From Chitinophagaceae bacterium (lineage in GTDB: Bacteria > Bacteroidota > Bacteroidia > Chitinophagales > Chitinophagaceae): a stretch of 64,000 nt of DNA. The notes below the pieces were generated by a model, which was not told the DNA's origin, did no database searches, and saw only the letters and a list, made by a program, of their open reading frames with translations. The translations under genes and the position numbers were made by a program. Of the stretch, positions 43,348 through 52,893 are shown piece by piece; position 1 is the first letter of the stretch, and each line of letters begins with the position of its first letter. The stretch covers positions 1-64,000 of the forward strand of contig JAHEZD010000029.1 of assembly GCA_023251255.1 (NCBI GenBank), given 5' to 3'.

Positions 43348-46251
43348 TTACATGCCTCCCGGTCCACCGCCCATACGGATCCTGGGCTGCCCATTTCCAC
43401 GGAACATGCCCTTCATGAAAGGTGGCATTTGTTGCTGGCCCTTGCCAGCAAATTTCCGGAGGTTATAGGTGAAGGTGAGCATTACATAACGTGTAAGCAC
43501 TTGCGTGCGGGTATCCTGGATATAATTCTGTTCCACTGTTCTTGTGATGCTCTGGTTCTGGTTGAGCAGGTCGAATACTGATAATTTGAGTTCACCGTCC
43601 TTCTTCTTGAAAATACTCTTTGCTATGCTTGCATTGAGCAATGGAACGCTCTGGTTGTACCCTGCTGCTTGTCCACGGTTAAAGGTATAATCAAAATCGG
43701 CACCGATAATCCACCCGCTTTTGGGGGAATAGGTTGGTTCCACAGAGAATACCTGCGTGAAATAGTCGCCGTTGTTATCGGGGCTCTGTGTATACCTTGC
43801 CAATGTATAGGTGGATGAACTTGAGAAGTTCAGGTCGAACTCTTCCTTGATGTTCATGGTATAACTGATCCTTTCCCCTGCCACATAGTTATTGGTGTAG
43901 TTGATCACATGGTTGAACAGGTTCACGTCCCTTGAATAGGAAAGGTTTGTGGTAAGGTTAATATTGGCCTTTGGTTTCTTGGTAGGGAAGCCATAGTTGA
44001 CAAAACCGGAAAAGTTCATGCCGCCATTGATGTTTACGGGCTTACTGTACTGCGCTCCGGGTATCAATGCCACCCCATCAACAACCAATGGTGTGGACCC
44101 TGTGTTCTGCACCACATCGTTGCCGATCTTGTTCTGGGTGAAGCTGCCGTTAAGGCTTACAAAGAAGTTCTTGAAAGTGAGCACATCGAACTTGGTATAG
44201 AACAAATTGAAGTTGTGGCTGAACTCCTGCTTCAAGGCCGGGTTACCATTCTTGATGTTCAATTGATTGGTATTGTCCACCACATCCTGCAATTGGGAAA
44301 TGGAGGGGGCATTGGTCCTTCCATTGTACCTGAACCTCAGATTGTTTGCACGTGCCTTGCTGAACTGTATCTGTACCGTTGGAAAATAATTGGTGAAGCT
44401 ATTGGAAAGGTTTGTTCCTTTTGTCTGGTTATCGCTTGAGAGCTCTGCTTTCTGTACGGCCATTCCCAAAGTATAGCTCCATTCCTTGGTTACCTGGTTG
44501 CGGTAACTGGCCCCAAACCTATTGGAGGTATTGGTGTTCTCAAACTTGTTGGTAAGGTTGGGCACCACAATGTCATAGGCATTGGTTGTGCTGTTGAACC
44601 TGGTGGTTTGCTGGTCCGAATTGTTGAGGCTATAGCTATAGGCATAAGTGAACTCCAATTGTGCATGTTTGCCCACTGGCTCGGTATAGGACAGGTTGGT
44701 ACCGAAAGATTTCCCATCCCTTTGTGTGTTGCTTATTTGATTGATGGTATCCCTTACAAAAGTGCTACCTGTATAAATATTGTTATAGGAAATATTGTAG
44801 CCGTCCGCATCATTTTTGGTAAGGCCGGGAGTGAGGTTCAGGGAGATGGTCCTGCCACGTTTCTTGAAGCGGTGGCGCAGCAAAATATTGGTGCTGAAAT
44901 TATACCCGTCACTTGTCCTGGAATTTACCTGCTGCACGTCACTTAGGTTTACCAGTTTCCCTTTTGTGGTAAAGGAATTGGTCTGGCTGAAACTTTCATT
45001 GTGCTGGTTGCTGAATGCAGGGCGGACTTGCATGGAATTGGATGAATCGAATTTCTGCTCCAGTTCAAAGTTGAAGCGGTGGTTGGCATTCTTGTTATTG
45101 GAAGTTGTACCTGTATTGCTGAGCAGGGAAGAATCGGGATTGTTGGCCACAAAGGTTTCCTTGTGATTGGAATTGTCGTTATTGGTATTGAGGTTGTTGT
45201 AGAAATAGCTTCCACTTACGGAGGTTTTCTTTCCCCAAACATCATTGTAGTTAAGTCCGCCAGCCCATGTGGTGGCAATACCGGACTGCGTACCTGAAAG
45301 GAAATTGCCGATGTTGCCGCCACCGCCGCCCATGCCCATCATCATGCCACCACCACCACCGGGGCCACGACCGCCACTTGAACTCATTGTTCCCAAGAGG
45401 TCCTGTACGGAAAAGTTCTGCTGGTTGATATTGTTGCCCTGACCGATGAAGGATATCTGCTGGTTGCCATTGAACCTATTGAAACTTAAGCTTGTAGCAT
45501 AACGTTCATTTTCACCCGCACCTGCTGTGAACTTGCCAAAATACCCTTTGCGCCTGTCTTTCTTGGTGATGATGTTGATGGTTTTTTCCCTGTTGCCATC
45601 ATCGAAGCCGCTAAAAGTGCTCTGGTCGCTTTGTGCATCGTAAATCTGGACCTTGTCTATCACATCGGAGGGCAGGTTCTTGGTGGCTGTTTTGGGGTCG
45701 TCGCCAAAGAAACGCTTACCATCCACCAGCACTTTTGTTACGTTCTGCCCCTGTGCCTTTACCGTTCCATCTTTTGCCACTTCCACACCGGGCAGTTTCT
45801 TGAAGAGGTCCTCTGCTGTGGCATTGGGTTTTGTTTTGTAACTGCTGGCGTTCATTTCTGTTGTATCGCCCTTGATCTGCACGGGCGAAGCCCTTACTGT
45901 TACACCGCCTATATCGCCCGCGGAAACCTTCAAATAGATATTGCCCAAATCGACTGTTGGATTTGCTTTGGAAAAATCGATCCTTTGGAAAACAGGTTCA
46001 TACCCTTGGAAGCTTATTTGGAGTACATAAGTGCCAAAGCTTATTTTGGTAACCTCAAAACTGCCATCTGCTTTTGCCAAGCTGAAGGACTCAACGGTAG
46101 AATCCTTGGCATCGAGCACGCTGATGGAAGCGTCTTTCAATGATTGCTTCGCAACACTATCAATGAGCTTGCCCTTTAATGTACCGCTGCTCTGTGCAGA
46201 TGCAACCATTGTAAATAATAAGAGGGAGCCAAGTGTACAAATAATTTTCAT
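43348..46251 (-). CDS. TonB-dependent-receptor-like outer membrane protein with carboxypeptidase-regulatory-like domain
   Basis: A 967-residue outer membrane protein of the OMP_b-brl_3 type. A signal peptide (MKIICTLGSLLLFTMVASAQ) is followed by a carboxypeptidase-regulatory-like domain (GTLKGKLIDSVAKQSLKDAS), a plug-like region (TAEDLFKKLPGVEVAKDGTV, then VTKVLVDGKRFFGDDPKTA) and a long beta-barrel. No TonB box could be singled out. Two Gly/Met-rich stretches are unusual: GGGGGMMMGMGGGGG near residues 300-316 and the C-terminal MKGMFRGNGQPRIRMGG. The ATG at 46251 is chosen for the signal peptide. No SusD partner lies nearby, so a glycan role is less likely. Substrate unknown. Confidence 0.88.
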   Translation of the reverse strand: MKIICTLGSLLLFTMVASAQSSGTLKGKLIDSVAKQSLKDASISVLDAKDSTVESFSLAKADGSFEVTKISFGTYVLQISFQGYEPVFQRIDFSKANPTVDLGNIYLKVSAGDIGGVTVRASPVQIKGDTTEMNASSYKTKPNATAEDLFKKLPGVEVAKDGTVKAQGQNVTKVLVDGKRFFGDDPKTATKNLPSDVIDKVQIYDAQSDQSTFSGFDDGNREKTINIITKKDRRKGYFGKFTAGAGENERYATSLSFNRFNGNQQISFIGQGNNINQQNFSVQDLLGTMSSSGGRGPGGGGGMMMGMGGGGGNIGNFLSGTQSGIATTWAGGLNYNDVWGKKTSVSGSYFYNNLNTNNDNSNHKETFVANNPDSSLLSNTGTTSNNKNANHRFNFELEQKFDSSNSMQVRPAFSNQHNESFSQTNSFTTKGKLVNLSDVQQVNSRTSDGYNFSTNILLRHRFKKRGRTISLNLTPGLTKNDADGYNISYNNIYTGSTFVRDTINQISNTQRDGKSFGTNLSYTEPVGKHAQLEFTYAYSYSLNNSDQQTTRFNSTTNAYDIVVPNLTNKFENTNTSNRFGASYRNQVTKEWSYTLGMAVQKAELSSDNQTKGTNLSNSFTNYFPTVQIQFSKARANNLRFRYNGRTNAPSISQLQDVVDNTNQLNIKNGNPALKQEFSHNFNLFYTKFDVLTFKNFFVSLNGSFTQNKIGNDVVQNTGSTPLVVDGVALIPGAQYSKPVNINGGMNFSGFVNYGFPTKKPKANINLTTNLSYSRDVNLFNHVINYTNNYVAGERISYTMNIKEEFDLNFSSSSTYTLARYTQSPDNNGDYFTQVFSVEPTYSPKSGWIIGADFDYTFNRGQAAGYNQSVPLLNASIAKSIFKKKDGELKLSVFDLLNQNQSITRTVEQNYIQDTRTQVLTRYVMLTFTYNLRKFAGKGQQQMPPFMKGMFRGNGQPRIRMGGGPGGM

Positions 46252-46395
46252 TCTGAACGTGTTTATGGGGGTGCTAAGGTAGAATTTGATGGTCAAATGA
46301 ACCATTATAACCATATTAACGGCAATCTAGGCTGATAGTTTAATTCAGGAACAAAAAATTCGGTAGGGATTAGAGGTTCATAGGTAGGATTTTGC

Positions 46396-46908
46396 TTAAC
46401 TGTTGCTTTTATGGAGGTCGTACACTTTTACGGGACAATTGTCCACAAAATCCTCTTTCCTGAATGCCATCCCGCATTTAAGGATCACCTTCTGAGAGCC
46501 AATATTGTCCACATGGGCCATGGCCATGATATGCTGCATGTTCAATGTATTGAAGCCATAACCGATGCTTGCCTTTGCAGTTTCCGTGGCATAGCCCCTG
46601 CCCCAATGCTGCTGGAAGAAACGGTAGCCCAAGTCAACTTCGTTCCTTTCCTTGACATATTTCAGGCCGCACCATCCGATGAATTCATGGTTGCTTTTTA
46701 GGTGAACGGCCCAGCGGCCATGATTGTACAGTTTGTATTGTGGCAGGATAACGGATTCCAGCACCTGCTGGGCCACTTCAAGCGTGGTGGGCAGTTCATG
46801 CAGGTACTTGACCACTTCGGGATTGCTGTTCAGGTCAACCAATAATTGGGCATCGGCCAAGGTAAATTCATGCAATATGAGTCTTTCTGTTTCAATGATA
46901 GGCTCCAT
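46396..46908 (-). CDS. GNAT acetyltransferase, RimJ/RimL-like
   Basis: A 170-residue N-acetyltransferase of the acetyltransf_3 type. It begins MEPIIETERLILHEFTLAD, the usual start of RimJ/RimL-like proteins, with the acetyl-CoA loop at LGYRFFQQHWGRGYATETAKA and the substrate strand at WCGLKYVKERNEVDLGY. It could acetylate ribosomal proteins or small molecules. Upstream lies a 384-bp gap containing a nested palindrome and the alaS terminator. It is 144 bp from the receptor gene and probably monocistronic. Confidence 0.87.
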   Translation of the reverse strand: MEPIIETERLILHEFTLADAQLLVDLNSNPEVVKYLHELPTTLEVAQQVLESVILPQYKLYNHGRWAVHLKSNHEFIGWCGLKYVKERNEVDLGYRFFQQHWGRGYATETAKASIGYGFNTLNMQHIMAMAHVDNIGSQKVILKCGMAFRKEDFVDNCPVKVYDLHKSNS

Positions 46909-47042
46909 GGAGTAAGTGTTGTTTGTAGTATGGTTATGGCCAATTTGGCTTCATGCACCAGTTAAAAGTAAATATATTGACATTTCCTGTGCGGCTGAAC
47001 CATCTATTGGCCACTGATTTCCTTACCCTTTTTTTCAGCAAG

Positions 47043-47107
47043 AAAAAAATGCGACACTTTTTTTGCGACATTTTAAAATGTCGCATTTTTTATGTCGCAT
47101 TTTTTTT
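47043..47107. repeat. Nested double palindrome, copy D, with changed arm sequence
   Basis: Outer arms AAAAAAATGCGACA (47043-47056) and TGTCGCATTTTTTT (47094-47107); inner arms TGCGACATTTT (47064-47074) and AAAATGTCGCA (47075-47085). The layout matches copies A-C, but GTTAC has become GCGAC, and GTAAC has become GTCGC, in all four arms, so every pairing is kept. It lies downstream of the alaS terminator. Confidence 0.85.
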
Positions 47108-47211
47108 GCTGCATTTTTTTCATCTTGTCCGTTGTTCTTTGCCCAGCGGTATATGCCACGAAGCAGGGATAATATCTGCCATGTACGCTTTACTATTGCG
47201 GACAGGACCAA

Positions 47212-47247
47212 TAAAAACGGGCAGAACCCATGGGTTCCGCCCGTTTG
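47212..47247 (-). terminator. Rho-independent terminator of alaS
   Basis: On the minus strand AAACGGGCGGAACCC pairs with GGGTTCTGCCCGTTT with one mismatch and is followed by TTTTTAT. It lies 46 bp after the alaS stop. Confidence 0.88.
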
Positions 47248-47292
47248 ATAAAACCAAATCCTCTTTTGTTTGCCAGTTGGTTTGACTGCTTT

Positions 47293-50049
47293 TTACAACA
47301 ATGACCGCACGGCAGCTATTACTTTGTCCAGGTTGCTGGCATCCTGACCGCCAGCGGTGGCAAGGTTTTTCTGTCCACCTCCACCCCCCTTGATAAGTGG
47401 AGTGATATATTCCTTGATTACCTTGGGTGCTTCAAGGCCCTTGCTGTTTACCAGTTCATCCGTAATGGAAATGGCCACGGAGGCCTTTCCAGCAATATTG
47501 GATGATAGTACCACCACATCTGCATCGTTCTTTAAATCGTTGGCCAGCTTTTTCAGGCCATCCCCATTGCTTACATCCAGTATGGCGCCAATGAACCGGA
47601 TACCATTGATGGTTTCCACTTTTGCAGCCAGCTCACTTTTGAATACTGCCAATTGTTTGGCTTCGAGGCTTTCTATTTTCTTTTTGAGTTCCTTGTTTTC
47701 TGCAAGGAAGTTCTCCACGGTTTTTACCAGTTCCTTTGGATTGTTGAACATACCACGAACCGTATCCAGGTCCTTGAACGTGTTGCTGATGTAATCCATG
47801 GCATAATAGCCTGATACCGCTTCTATCCTCCTAACACCAGCAGCTACGGCTGTTTCATGCTTTATTTTGAAGTAGCCCAGTTCACCAGTATTGCCTACAT
47901 GCGTTCCACCACAGAGCTCCACAGAATAATTCCTGTCCATAATTACCACACGTACCCTATCGCCGTATTTTTCGCCAAAGAGGGCCATTGCTCCCATTTC
48001 GATGGCTTCTTCCTTCCACATTTCCTTGATGACCACCGGAATGTTTTCCATGATCTTGATGTTCACGATCCGCTCAATGGCTTCTATTTCATCATCCGTC
48101 ACCTTGGCAAAATGGGAGAAGTCAAAACGCAATTGTTCATCATTGACCAAGCTGCCTTTTTGGGCAACATGTTCTCCCAATACCTGCCTCAAAGCAGCAT
48201 GAAGCAAATGTGTGGCCGAATGGTTCTTGTTGGTCATCATCCTAAGGCCCATGTTTACATAGGCATCTACTGGGCCACCAATATTCTGTGGTAACTGATC
48301 CGTAAAATGGATGGTAAGGTTATTTTCTTTTTTGGTATCAATCACATCTACGGCTTCCATTCCATTATCAAAAACAAGATTGCCCTTGTCGCCAACCTGC
48401 CCTCCGCTTTCTGCATAAAAAGGTGTTTCTTCCAAAACTATTTGGTAGCCATCCTTGCCCTTGGCCTTTACTTTCCTGTACTTCAACACACGGGTGTTGG
48501 TTTGCAAAGTATCGTAGCCTACAAAACGGGAGTTGCTATTGTGGAGGGTTACCCAATCTTCTGCATCTACTGCTGATGCTGCACGGCTTCTGTCCTTTTG
48601 CTCTTTTAATGCTGCTTCAAAACCTTCTTCATCTATATCCCATCCTTTTTCCTTGGCAATTAGCTGTGTTAAGTCAACAGGGAATCCATAGGTATCTAAT
48701 AATTCAAAAACTACTTTTCCGGGAATAGAAAGACTTAAAATATTATTTGCGTCTTTTATGTATGGAAGCTCTAAAGTTGAGTCGATAACTGATTGAATAG
48801 AATTATCATTAGGGATATCAGAAAATGATAGTTGACCTTTATTACTAAAATATTTTTCAATTCTGATAAGCCCTTTATCCAAAGTTCTTAAAAAAGCATC
48901 TTCCTCTTCCTTCACCACCTTACTTACAAAATCCAATTGTGCGGTCAGTTCGGGAAACACGTTTTCAAATTGTTTGGCCAAGGTCGGCAGCAACTGATGC
49001 AGCAATGGCTGCTTGTAATCCAAGTAAGAATAGTAGTAACGGGCAGCCCTTCTTAAGATCCTTCTTATCACATAACCAGCACCTGTATTGCTTGGCAATT
49101 GCCCATCTGCAATGGTAAAGGAGATGGCCCGTATATGGTCTGCCAATACACGGAATGCAACAGCTTCCTTACTATCGCTGTAATCATACTTTTTACTGGT
49201 GATGTTTTCTATGGTAGCGATTGTTCCTGTAAATACATCTGTATCGTAGTTGGAAGTTTTTTGTTGAATAACACGGACCAAACGTTCAAAGCCCATTCCT
49301 GTGTCCACATGCTGTGCAGGCAATGGCTGCAATGTTCCATCTTTCAAACGGTTGAACTGCATGAACACATTGTTCCAAATTTCTATCACTTGCGGATGGT
49401 CGTTGTTCACCAAAGTGGCACCATCAACAGCATTTCTTTCTTCATCAGTCCTGCAGTCCACATGTATTTCTGTGCAGGGACCGCATGGACCTGTATCGCC
49501 CATTTCCCAGAAATTGTCTTTTTTATTGCCCAATAAAATCCTGTCTTCGGCAATTACTTTCTTCCATTCATTGAAGGCTTCCTCATCCTTTGGCAGGCCT
49601 TCTTTTTCATCGCCTTCAAATATGGTCACGTACAAGCGGCTCCTGTCCAGCTTGTACACTTCTGTCAAGAGTTCCCAGCTCCAGGCAATGGCTTCCTTTT
49701 TGAAGTAGTCGCCAAAGCTCCAGTTGCCCAGCATTTCAAACATGGTATGGTGGTAGGTGTCCACCCCCACTTCTTCCAGGTCGTTGTGCTTGCCACTTAC
49801 CCGCAGGCATTTTTGGGTATCTGCAATACGGGTATGCTCAGGTTGCCTATTGCCCAAAAAATAATCCTTGAACTGGTTCATGCCCGCATTGGTGAACAAT
49901 AAAGTGGGGTCGTTCTTTACCACGATGGGTGCAGAAGGAACAATCTGGTGCCCCTTGCTTTTGAAGAAATCCAAAAACTGCTGGCGTATTTCGGCAGCAG
50001 TGAAATTGTTATTGCCTGTTGTATTTACCGTTTGTGCTGAAGTACTCAT
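47293..50049 (-). CDS. alaS: Alanyl-tRNA synthetase
   Basis: Class II synthetase that charges tRNA-Ala and edits mischarged Ser and Gly. It has 918 residues, slightly longer than E. coli. The aminoacylation core begins IRQQFLDFFKSKGHQIVPSAPIVVKNDPTLLFTNAGMNQFKD; the editing domain has HSATHLLHAALRQVLG and CGGTHVGNTGELGYFKI, which carry the zinc ligands; the C-terminal C-Ala/DHHA1 part ends QKNLATAGGQDASNL. The AT-rich stretch at about residues 395-445 (NDNSIQSVIDSTLELPYIKD) lies between core and editing domains and differs in codon use. Confidence 0.97.
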   Translation of the reverse strand: MSTSAQTVNTTGNNNFTAAEIRQQFLDFFKSKGHQIVPSAPIVVKNDPTLLFTNAGMNQFKDYFLGNRQPEHTRIADTQKCLRVSGKHNDLEEVGVDTYHHTMFEMLGNWSFGDYFKKEAIAWSWELLTEVYKLDRSRLYVTIFEGDEKEGLPKDEEAFNEWKKVIAEDRILLGNKKDNFWEMGDTGPCGPCTEIHVDCRTDEERNAVDGATLVNNDHPQVIEIWNNVFMQFNRLKDGTLQPLPAQHVDTGMGFERLVRVIQQKTSNYDTDVFTGTIATIENITSKKYDYSDSKEAVAFRVLADHIRAISFTIADGQLPSNTGAGYVIRRILRRAARYYYSYLDYKQPLLHQLLPTLAKQFENVFPELTAQLDFVSKVVKEEEDAFLRTLDKGLIRIEKYFSNKGQLSFSDIPNDNSIQSVIDSTLELPYIKDANNILSLSIPGKVVFELLDTYGFPVDLTQLIAKEKGWDIDEEGFEAALKEQKDRSRAASAVDAEDWVTLHNSNSRFVGYDTLQTNTRVLKYRKVKAKGKDGYQIVLEETPFYAESGGQVGDKGNLVFDNGMEAVDVIDTKKENNLTIHFTDQLPQNIGGPVDAYVNMGLRMMTNKNHSATHLLHAALRQVLGEHVAQKGSLVNDEQLRFDFSHFAKVTDDEIEAIERIVNIKIMENIPVVIKEMWKEEAIEMGAMALFGEKYGDRVRVVIMDRNYSVELCGGTHVGNTGELGYFKIKHETAVAAGVRRIEAVSGYYAMDYISNTFKDLDTVRGMFNNPKELVKTVENFLAENKELKKKIESLEAKQLAVFKSELAAKVETINGIRFIGAILDVSNGDGLKKLANDLKNDADVVVLSSNIAGKASVAISITDELVNSKGLEAPKVIKEYITPLIKGGGGGQKNLATAGGQDASNLDKVIAAVRSLL

Positions 50050-50115
50050 AACCTAATTTTTGCCTTTAAAGGTGGGCAAAGATAAGGTTTGGGATGCTTT
50101 GGCAATTGGTCAGGG

Positions 50116-51306
50116 TCAGGGCCTGTAAATGTAGTAGAGCACACCACTTTTATCGTCTGTTACAAAGAAGGCATTGCTGCTGGACTGCATGACATCGCAG
50201 GGCCTACCAAAACGGCCATTCTCTTTTTTTCCTTGAAGGAACCCGCCAACGATGGTCCTATAGGTTCCATCTTTCAGTACCTGTACCACTTCATTGCCCC
50301 TTTGCCTTGAAACAGTGGTGCTTCCATGCAGTGCCACAAGAAAGCAGTTGTTCAGTAACGGGTCGGAAAATCCTGTTAGGTATTCAAAGCCCAAGGGAGC
50401 TGAATGTGCCTTGAAACCCACTTGTGCAATTGACGGTTGCTTGAGGTTCTTTGGCTTTGCGGAATCCTTGAACTGCGGGTCGGTATATATTTTTCTGTTG
50501 AACTGGAAGTAATAGGGCCATCCGTAAAAACTGCCCTTTGTTATGCTTTGCAAGAGGTCTTCCGGCTTGTCTGGCCCAATCTGGTCCCTTCCCATACTGG
50601 TTACCCAAAACTCGTTGTTCACCCATTTTATTGCCACGGAATTCCTCAATCCATTGGCAAATAGTTTGGCATTGCTTCCATCTGGGTCCATTTCCATGAT
50701 ACAGGCCCTGATAGGTTCCTTTTCGATGCAGGCATTGCAACTGCTGCCCACACTTACATAGAGCTTGTTGTTATTGAAGGTGAGGCTCCTTGTTAAATGC
50801 CAGCCACCATATTTATAGTCGAGACCATAATCGGGGAAACGGGTGATGATGGTGCCCGTGTCCCGTGGTTTGTTTTCGCCCTTGTAATAACGGAACCTTT
50901 TTATGAAACCCGTTTCTGCTACGTAGATATAATCAACGTCTTTGGTACTGTAGAAAGCTACCTGGTTGGGGTTACGTAGCTTGGTGAGGTATTCGGTTGT
51001 CTTCTCAAACTTCTTGGTGGAAGCATTCCAGTTTTCAAAAATCAGTACCCTGCCCAAACGGTTGTCGCCCCTGTTGTACATATCGGTAGCAAAGAGCTTT
51101 CCATCGTGGCTTTTGGCGAGGAACCGCAAACGGTTGGACACTTCCGCTGCAACGGAAAGCTGGTAGCCTTCGGGCACTTTCAAGGAGAACTTCTTGCCTG
51201 ATTTCAATAGCACCTGTTTGTCCTGTAGTTTTATGGGTTGTGTTTGGGCCTGCAAAAGCATGGGTATGGAACAGAGCGCTGCAAATACTATTTTATTGAA
51301 AGGCAT
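50116..51306 (-). CDS. Exported PQQ-dependent sugar dehydrogenase-like protein
   Basis: A 396-residue six-bladed beta-propeller protein of the soluble aldose/sorbosone dehydrogenase family. The signal peptide MPFNKIVFAALCSIPMLLQAQ sets the start at 51306. The PQQ-enzyme layout is seen in RFLAKSHDGKLFATDMYNRG, YVSVGSSCNACIEKEPIRACIMEMDPDGSN, FANGLRNSVAIKW and GSFYGWPYYFQFN. The paired Cys in SCNAC could bind or form a disulfide. PQQ biosynthesis genes are not in the window, so cofactor use is unproven. It is divergent from an M23 peptidase across 112 bp. Confidence 0.85.
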   Translation of the reverse strand: MPFNKIVFAALCSIPMLLQAQTQPIKLQDKQVLLKSGKKFSLKVPEGYQLSVAAEVSNRLRFLAKSHDGKLFATDMYNRGDNRLGRVLIFENWNASTKKFEKTTEYLTKLRNPNQVAFYSTKDVDYIYVAETGFIKRFRYYKGENKPRDTGTIITRFPDYGLDYKYGGWHLTRSLTFNNNKLYVSVGSSCNACIEKEPIRACIMEMDPDGSNAKLFANGLRNSVAIKWVNNEFWVTSMGRDQIGPDKPEDLLQSITKGSFYGWPYYFQFNRKIYTDPQFKDSAKPKNLKQPSIAQVGFKAHSAPLGFEYLTGFSDPLLNNCFLVALHGSTTVSRQRGNEVVQVLKDGTYRTIVGGFLQGKKENGRFGRPCDVMQSSSNAFFVTDDKSGVLYYIYRP

Positions 51307-51418
51307 GTTTTGTTGGGAGATTGATTGATGACGAAAATTACCACCAACCTTCATGCCGATAAAATTTATCTTTGATGAACGGATATTAACCAAGCAAGCA
51401 AGACCTGGGACCGAAAGC

Positions 51419-52390
51419 ATGAAAAAAATCAAGTACTTCTACAATACGCATACCCTCCGCTACGACAAGCTGGTAACACCATTGCGTGTGAAACTGCTGA
51501 AGGCTTTCGGTTTTTTTGCTGCCGCATTGGTGACCGGGTTCCTGTTCCTGATGATTGCCTATAAATATTTCCCCTCGGCCAACGAGAAGATACTGCAGAA
51601 CGAAAACAGCCAGTTAAAGGACCGTTATACTGTCCTGAACGAACGGGTGAAGCAGTTGGAACTGCAGATGGACGAACTGGAGAACCGCGACAATAAGGTG
51701 TACCGTTCCATTTTTGAAAGCCAACCCATACCTGATAGCATTAGGGTCAAGGATATGGACGACAAGAAAGAGGTGCAGGTGGTGAGCAATATGGGCGAAA
51801 CCGACCTCGTGAAAAGCATGACTGGACAATTGAACAATTTATCCAGCCGTTTGACCTTCCAGGCAAAAAGTTATGTGGAGATTGAAGGAATGGTAAAGAA
51901 CAAGGAAAAACTGCTGGTGGCCATTCCTGCTATACAGCCTGTGAGCAACAAGGACCTAACAAGGGTGGCTTCCGGTTTTGGCAACAGGATCGATCCTGTT
52001 TACAAAGTGCCCAAGTTTCACGCAGGTCTTGATTTTACTGCACCGCAAGGCACCCCTATTTATGCTACCGCAGATGGTACCGTGACCACGGCAGGCAATA
52101 CCAATAATGGTTATGGCAACCATGTGGTCATTGATCATGGCTATGGTTATCAAACCTTGTACGGTCACATGGTAAGGACAAAAGCAAGGAATGGGCAAAG
52201 CGTAAAACGTGGGGAAGTAATTGGTTATGTGGGGAGCACGGGGAAGAGCACAGGCCCACACTGCCATTATGAAGTACATAGGAATGGGCAGCCTGTAGAC
52301 CCCATTTATTATTTCTACAATGATTTGACGCCGGCCCAATTTGACAGGATACTGAAGCTGGCTGCTAGTAATAACCAGAGCTTTGATTGA
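51419..52390 (+). CDS. M23 (LytM) peptidoglycan endopeptidase, membrane-anchored
   Basis: A 323-residue cell-wall hydrolase. The start at 51419 (MKKIKYFYNTHTLRYDKLV) precedes a single membrane helix at about residues 30-55, then a coiled-coil segment (NSQLKDRYTVLNERVKQLELQMDELENR). The C-terminal M23 domain has the zinc ligands in KFHAGLDFTAPQGTPIY (HxxxD) and in TLYGHMVRT and HCHYEVHRNG (HxH-type). All zinc ligands are intact, so it is probably active, unlike some adaptor homologues. The layout is typical of MepM/NlpD-like proteins in Bacteroidota. Confidence 0.92.
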   Translation: MKKIKYFYNTHTLRYDKLVTPLRVKLLKAFGFFAAALVTGFLFLMIAYKYFPSANEKILQNENSQLKDRYTVLNERVKQLELQMDELENRDNKVYRSIFESQPIPDSIRVKDMDDKKEVQVVSNMGETDLVKSMTGQLNNLSSRLTFQAKSYVEIEGMVKNKEKLLVAIPAIQPVSNKDLTRVASGFGNRIDPVYKVPKFHAGLDFTAPQGTPIYATADGTVTTAGNTNNGYGNHVVIDHGYGYQTLYGHMVRTKARNGQSVKRGEVIGYVGSTGKSTGPHCHYEVHRNGQPVDPIYYFYNDLTPAQFDRILKLAASNNQSFD

Positions 52391-52560
52391 TAGTTAATAG
52401 GCAGTAGTTGGCAGGCAGTAGTTTGGAGTGAGTAGGGGGAGGAAACAGTGAGCAGGCAGTAGAGAGAAGTTAGTGATAAGTAGGAAGTGGTGAATGGATA
52501 ATGGTGAGTAGGAGGCTGTTAATAGGGATCAGCGTGGATTGCTTTTTTTATTTCAAATTA
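52391..52560 (+). repeat. Degenerate GCAGTAG/GTGAGTAGG repeat after the M23 gene
   Basis: Short purine-rich words (GGCAGTAG, GTGAGTAGG, GAGCAGGCAGTAG) recur with variation over about 130 bp. It has no coding or hairpin structure and resembles the other low-complexity intergenic repeats of the window. Confidence 0.55.
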
Positions 52561-52567
52561 ATATAGT

Positions 52568-52798
52568 GTGGAACAGGGGATCAGGGAATTTCTGAAACGT
52601 ATACTCAATGCCATGTCCGTGGCCTTGCTATGGATGCTGGTGAACGCGACTGCTGGGGTGAAGTTCAAGTTGGCCTTTCCGGAGGGTACCGTAAAAGTGG
52701 GCAATATCCTTTTCTATATTTGGTTTGTGGCAAGCTTGGTATGGCTTGTATGGCACCTTGTACGTTTATGGAAAAAGCCTTTTACCATTGATGAGTAA
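52568..52798 (+). CDS. Small membrane protein of unknown function
   Basis: A 76-residue protein beginning with GTG at 52568. It has two predicted membrane helices (ILNAMSVALLWMLVNATAGV and ILFYIWFVASLVWLVWHLV) separated by a short polar loop, and ends KKPFTIDE. I do not recognise a family. It precedes the VanZ-like gene by about 95 bp on the same strand and may be co-transcribed with it. The alternative start would be the Met at residue 16, within the first helix, and is less likely. Confidence 0.6.
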   Translation: MEQGIREFLKRILNAMSVALLWMLVNATAGVKFKLAFPEGTVKVGNILFYIWFVASLVWLVWHLVRLWKKPFTIDE

Positions 52799-52893
52799 CT
52801 TCTGACCAGCAACTTCGTTTCACCGAAATACCCTACGGCGCTTACCTTACTGCAATAGGTTTGGGTTATTTTCCACCTTCAAATTATACCGTT

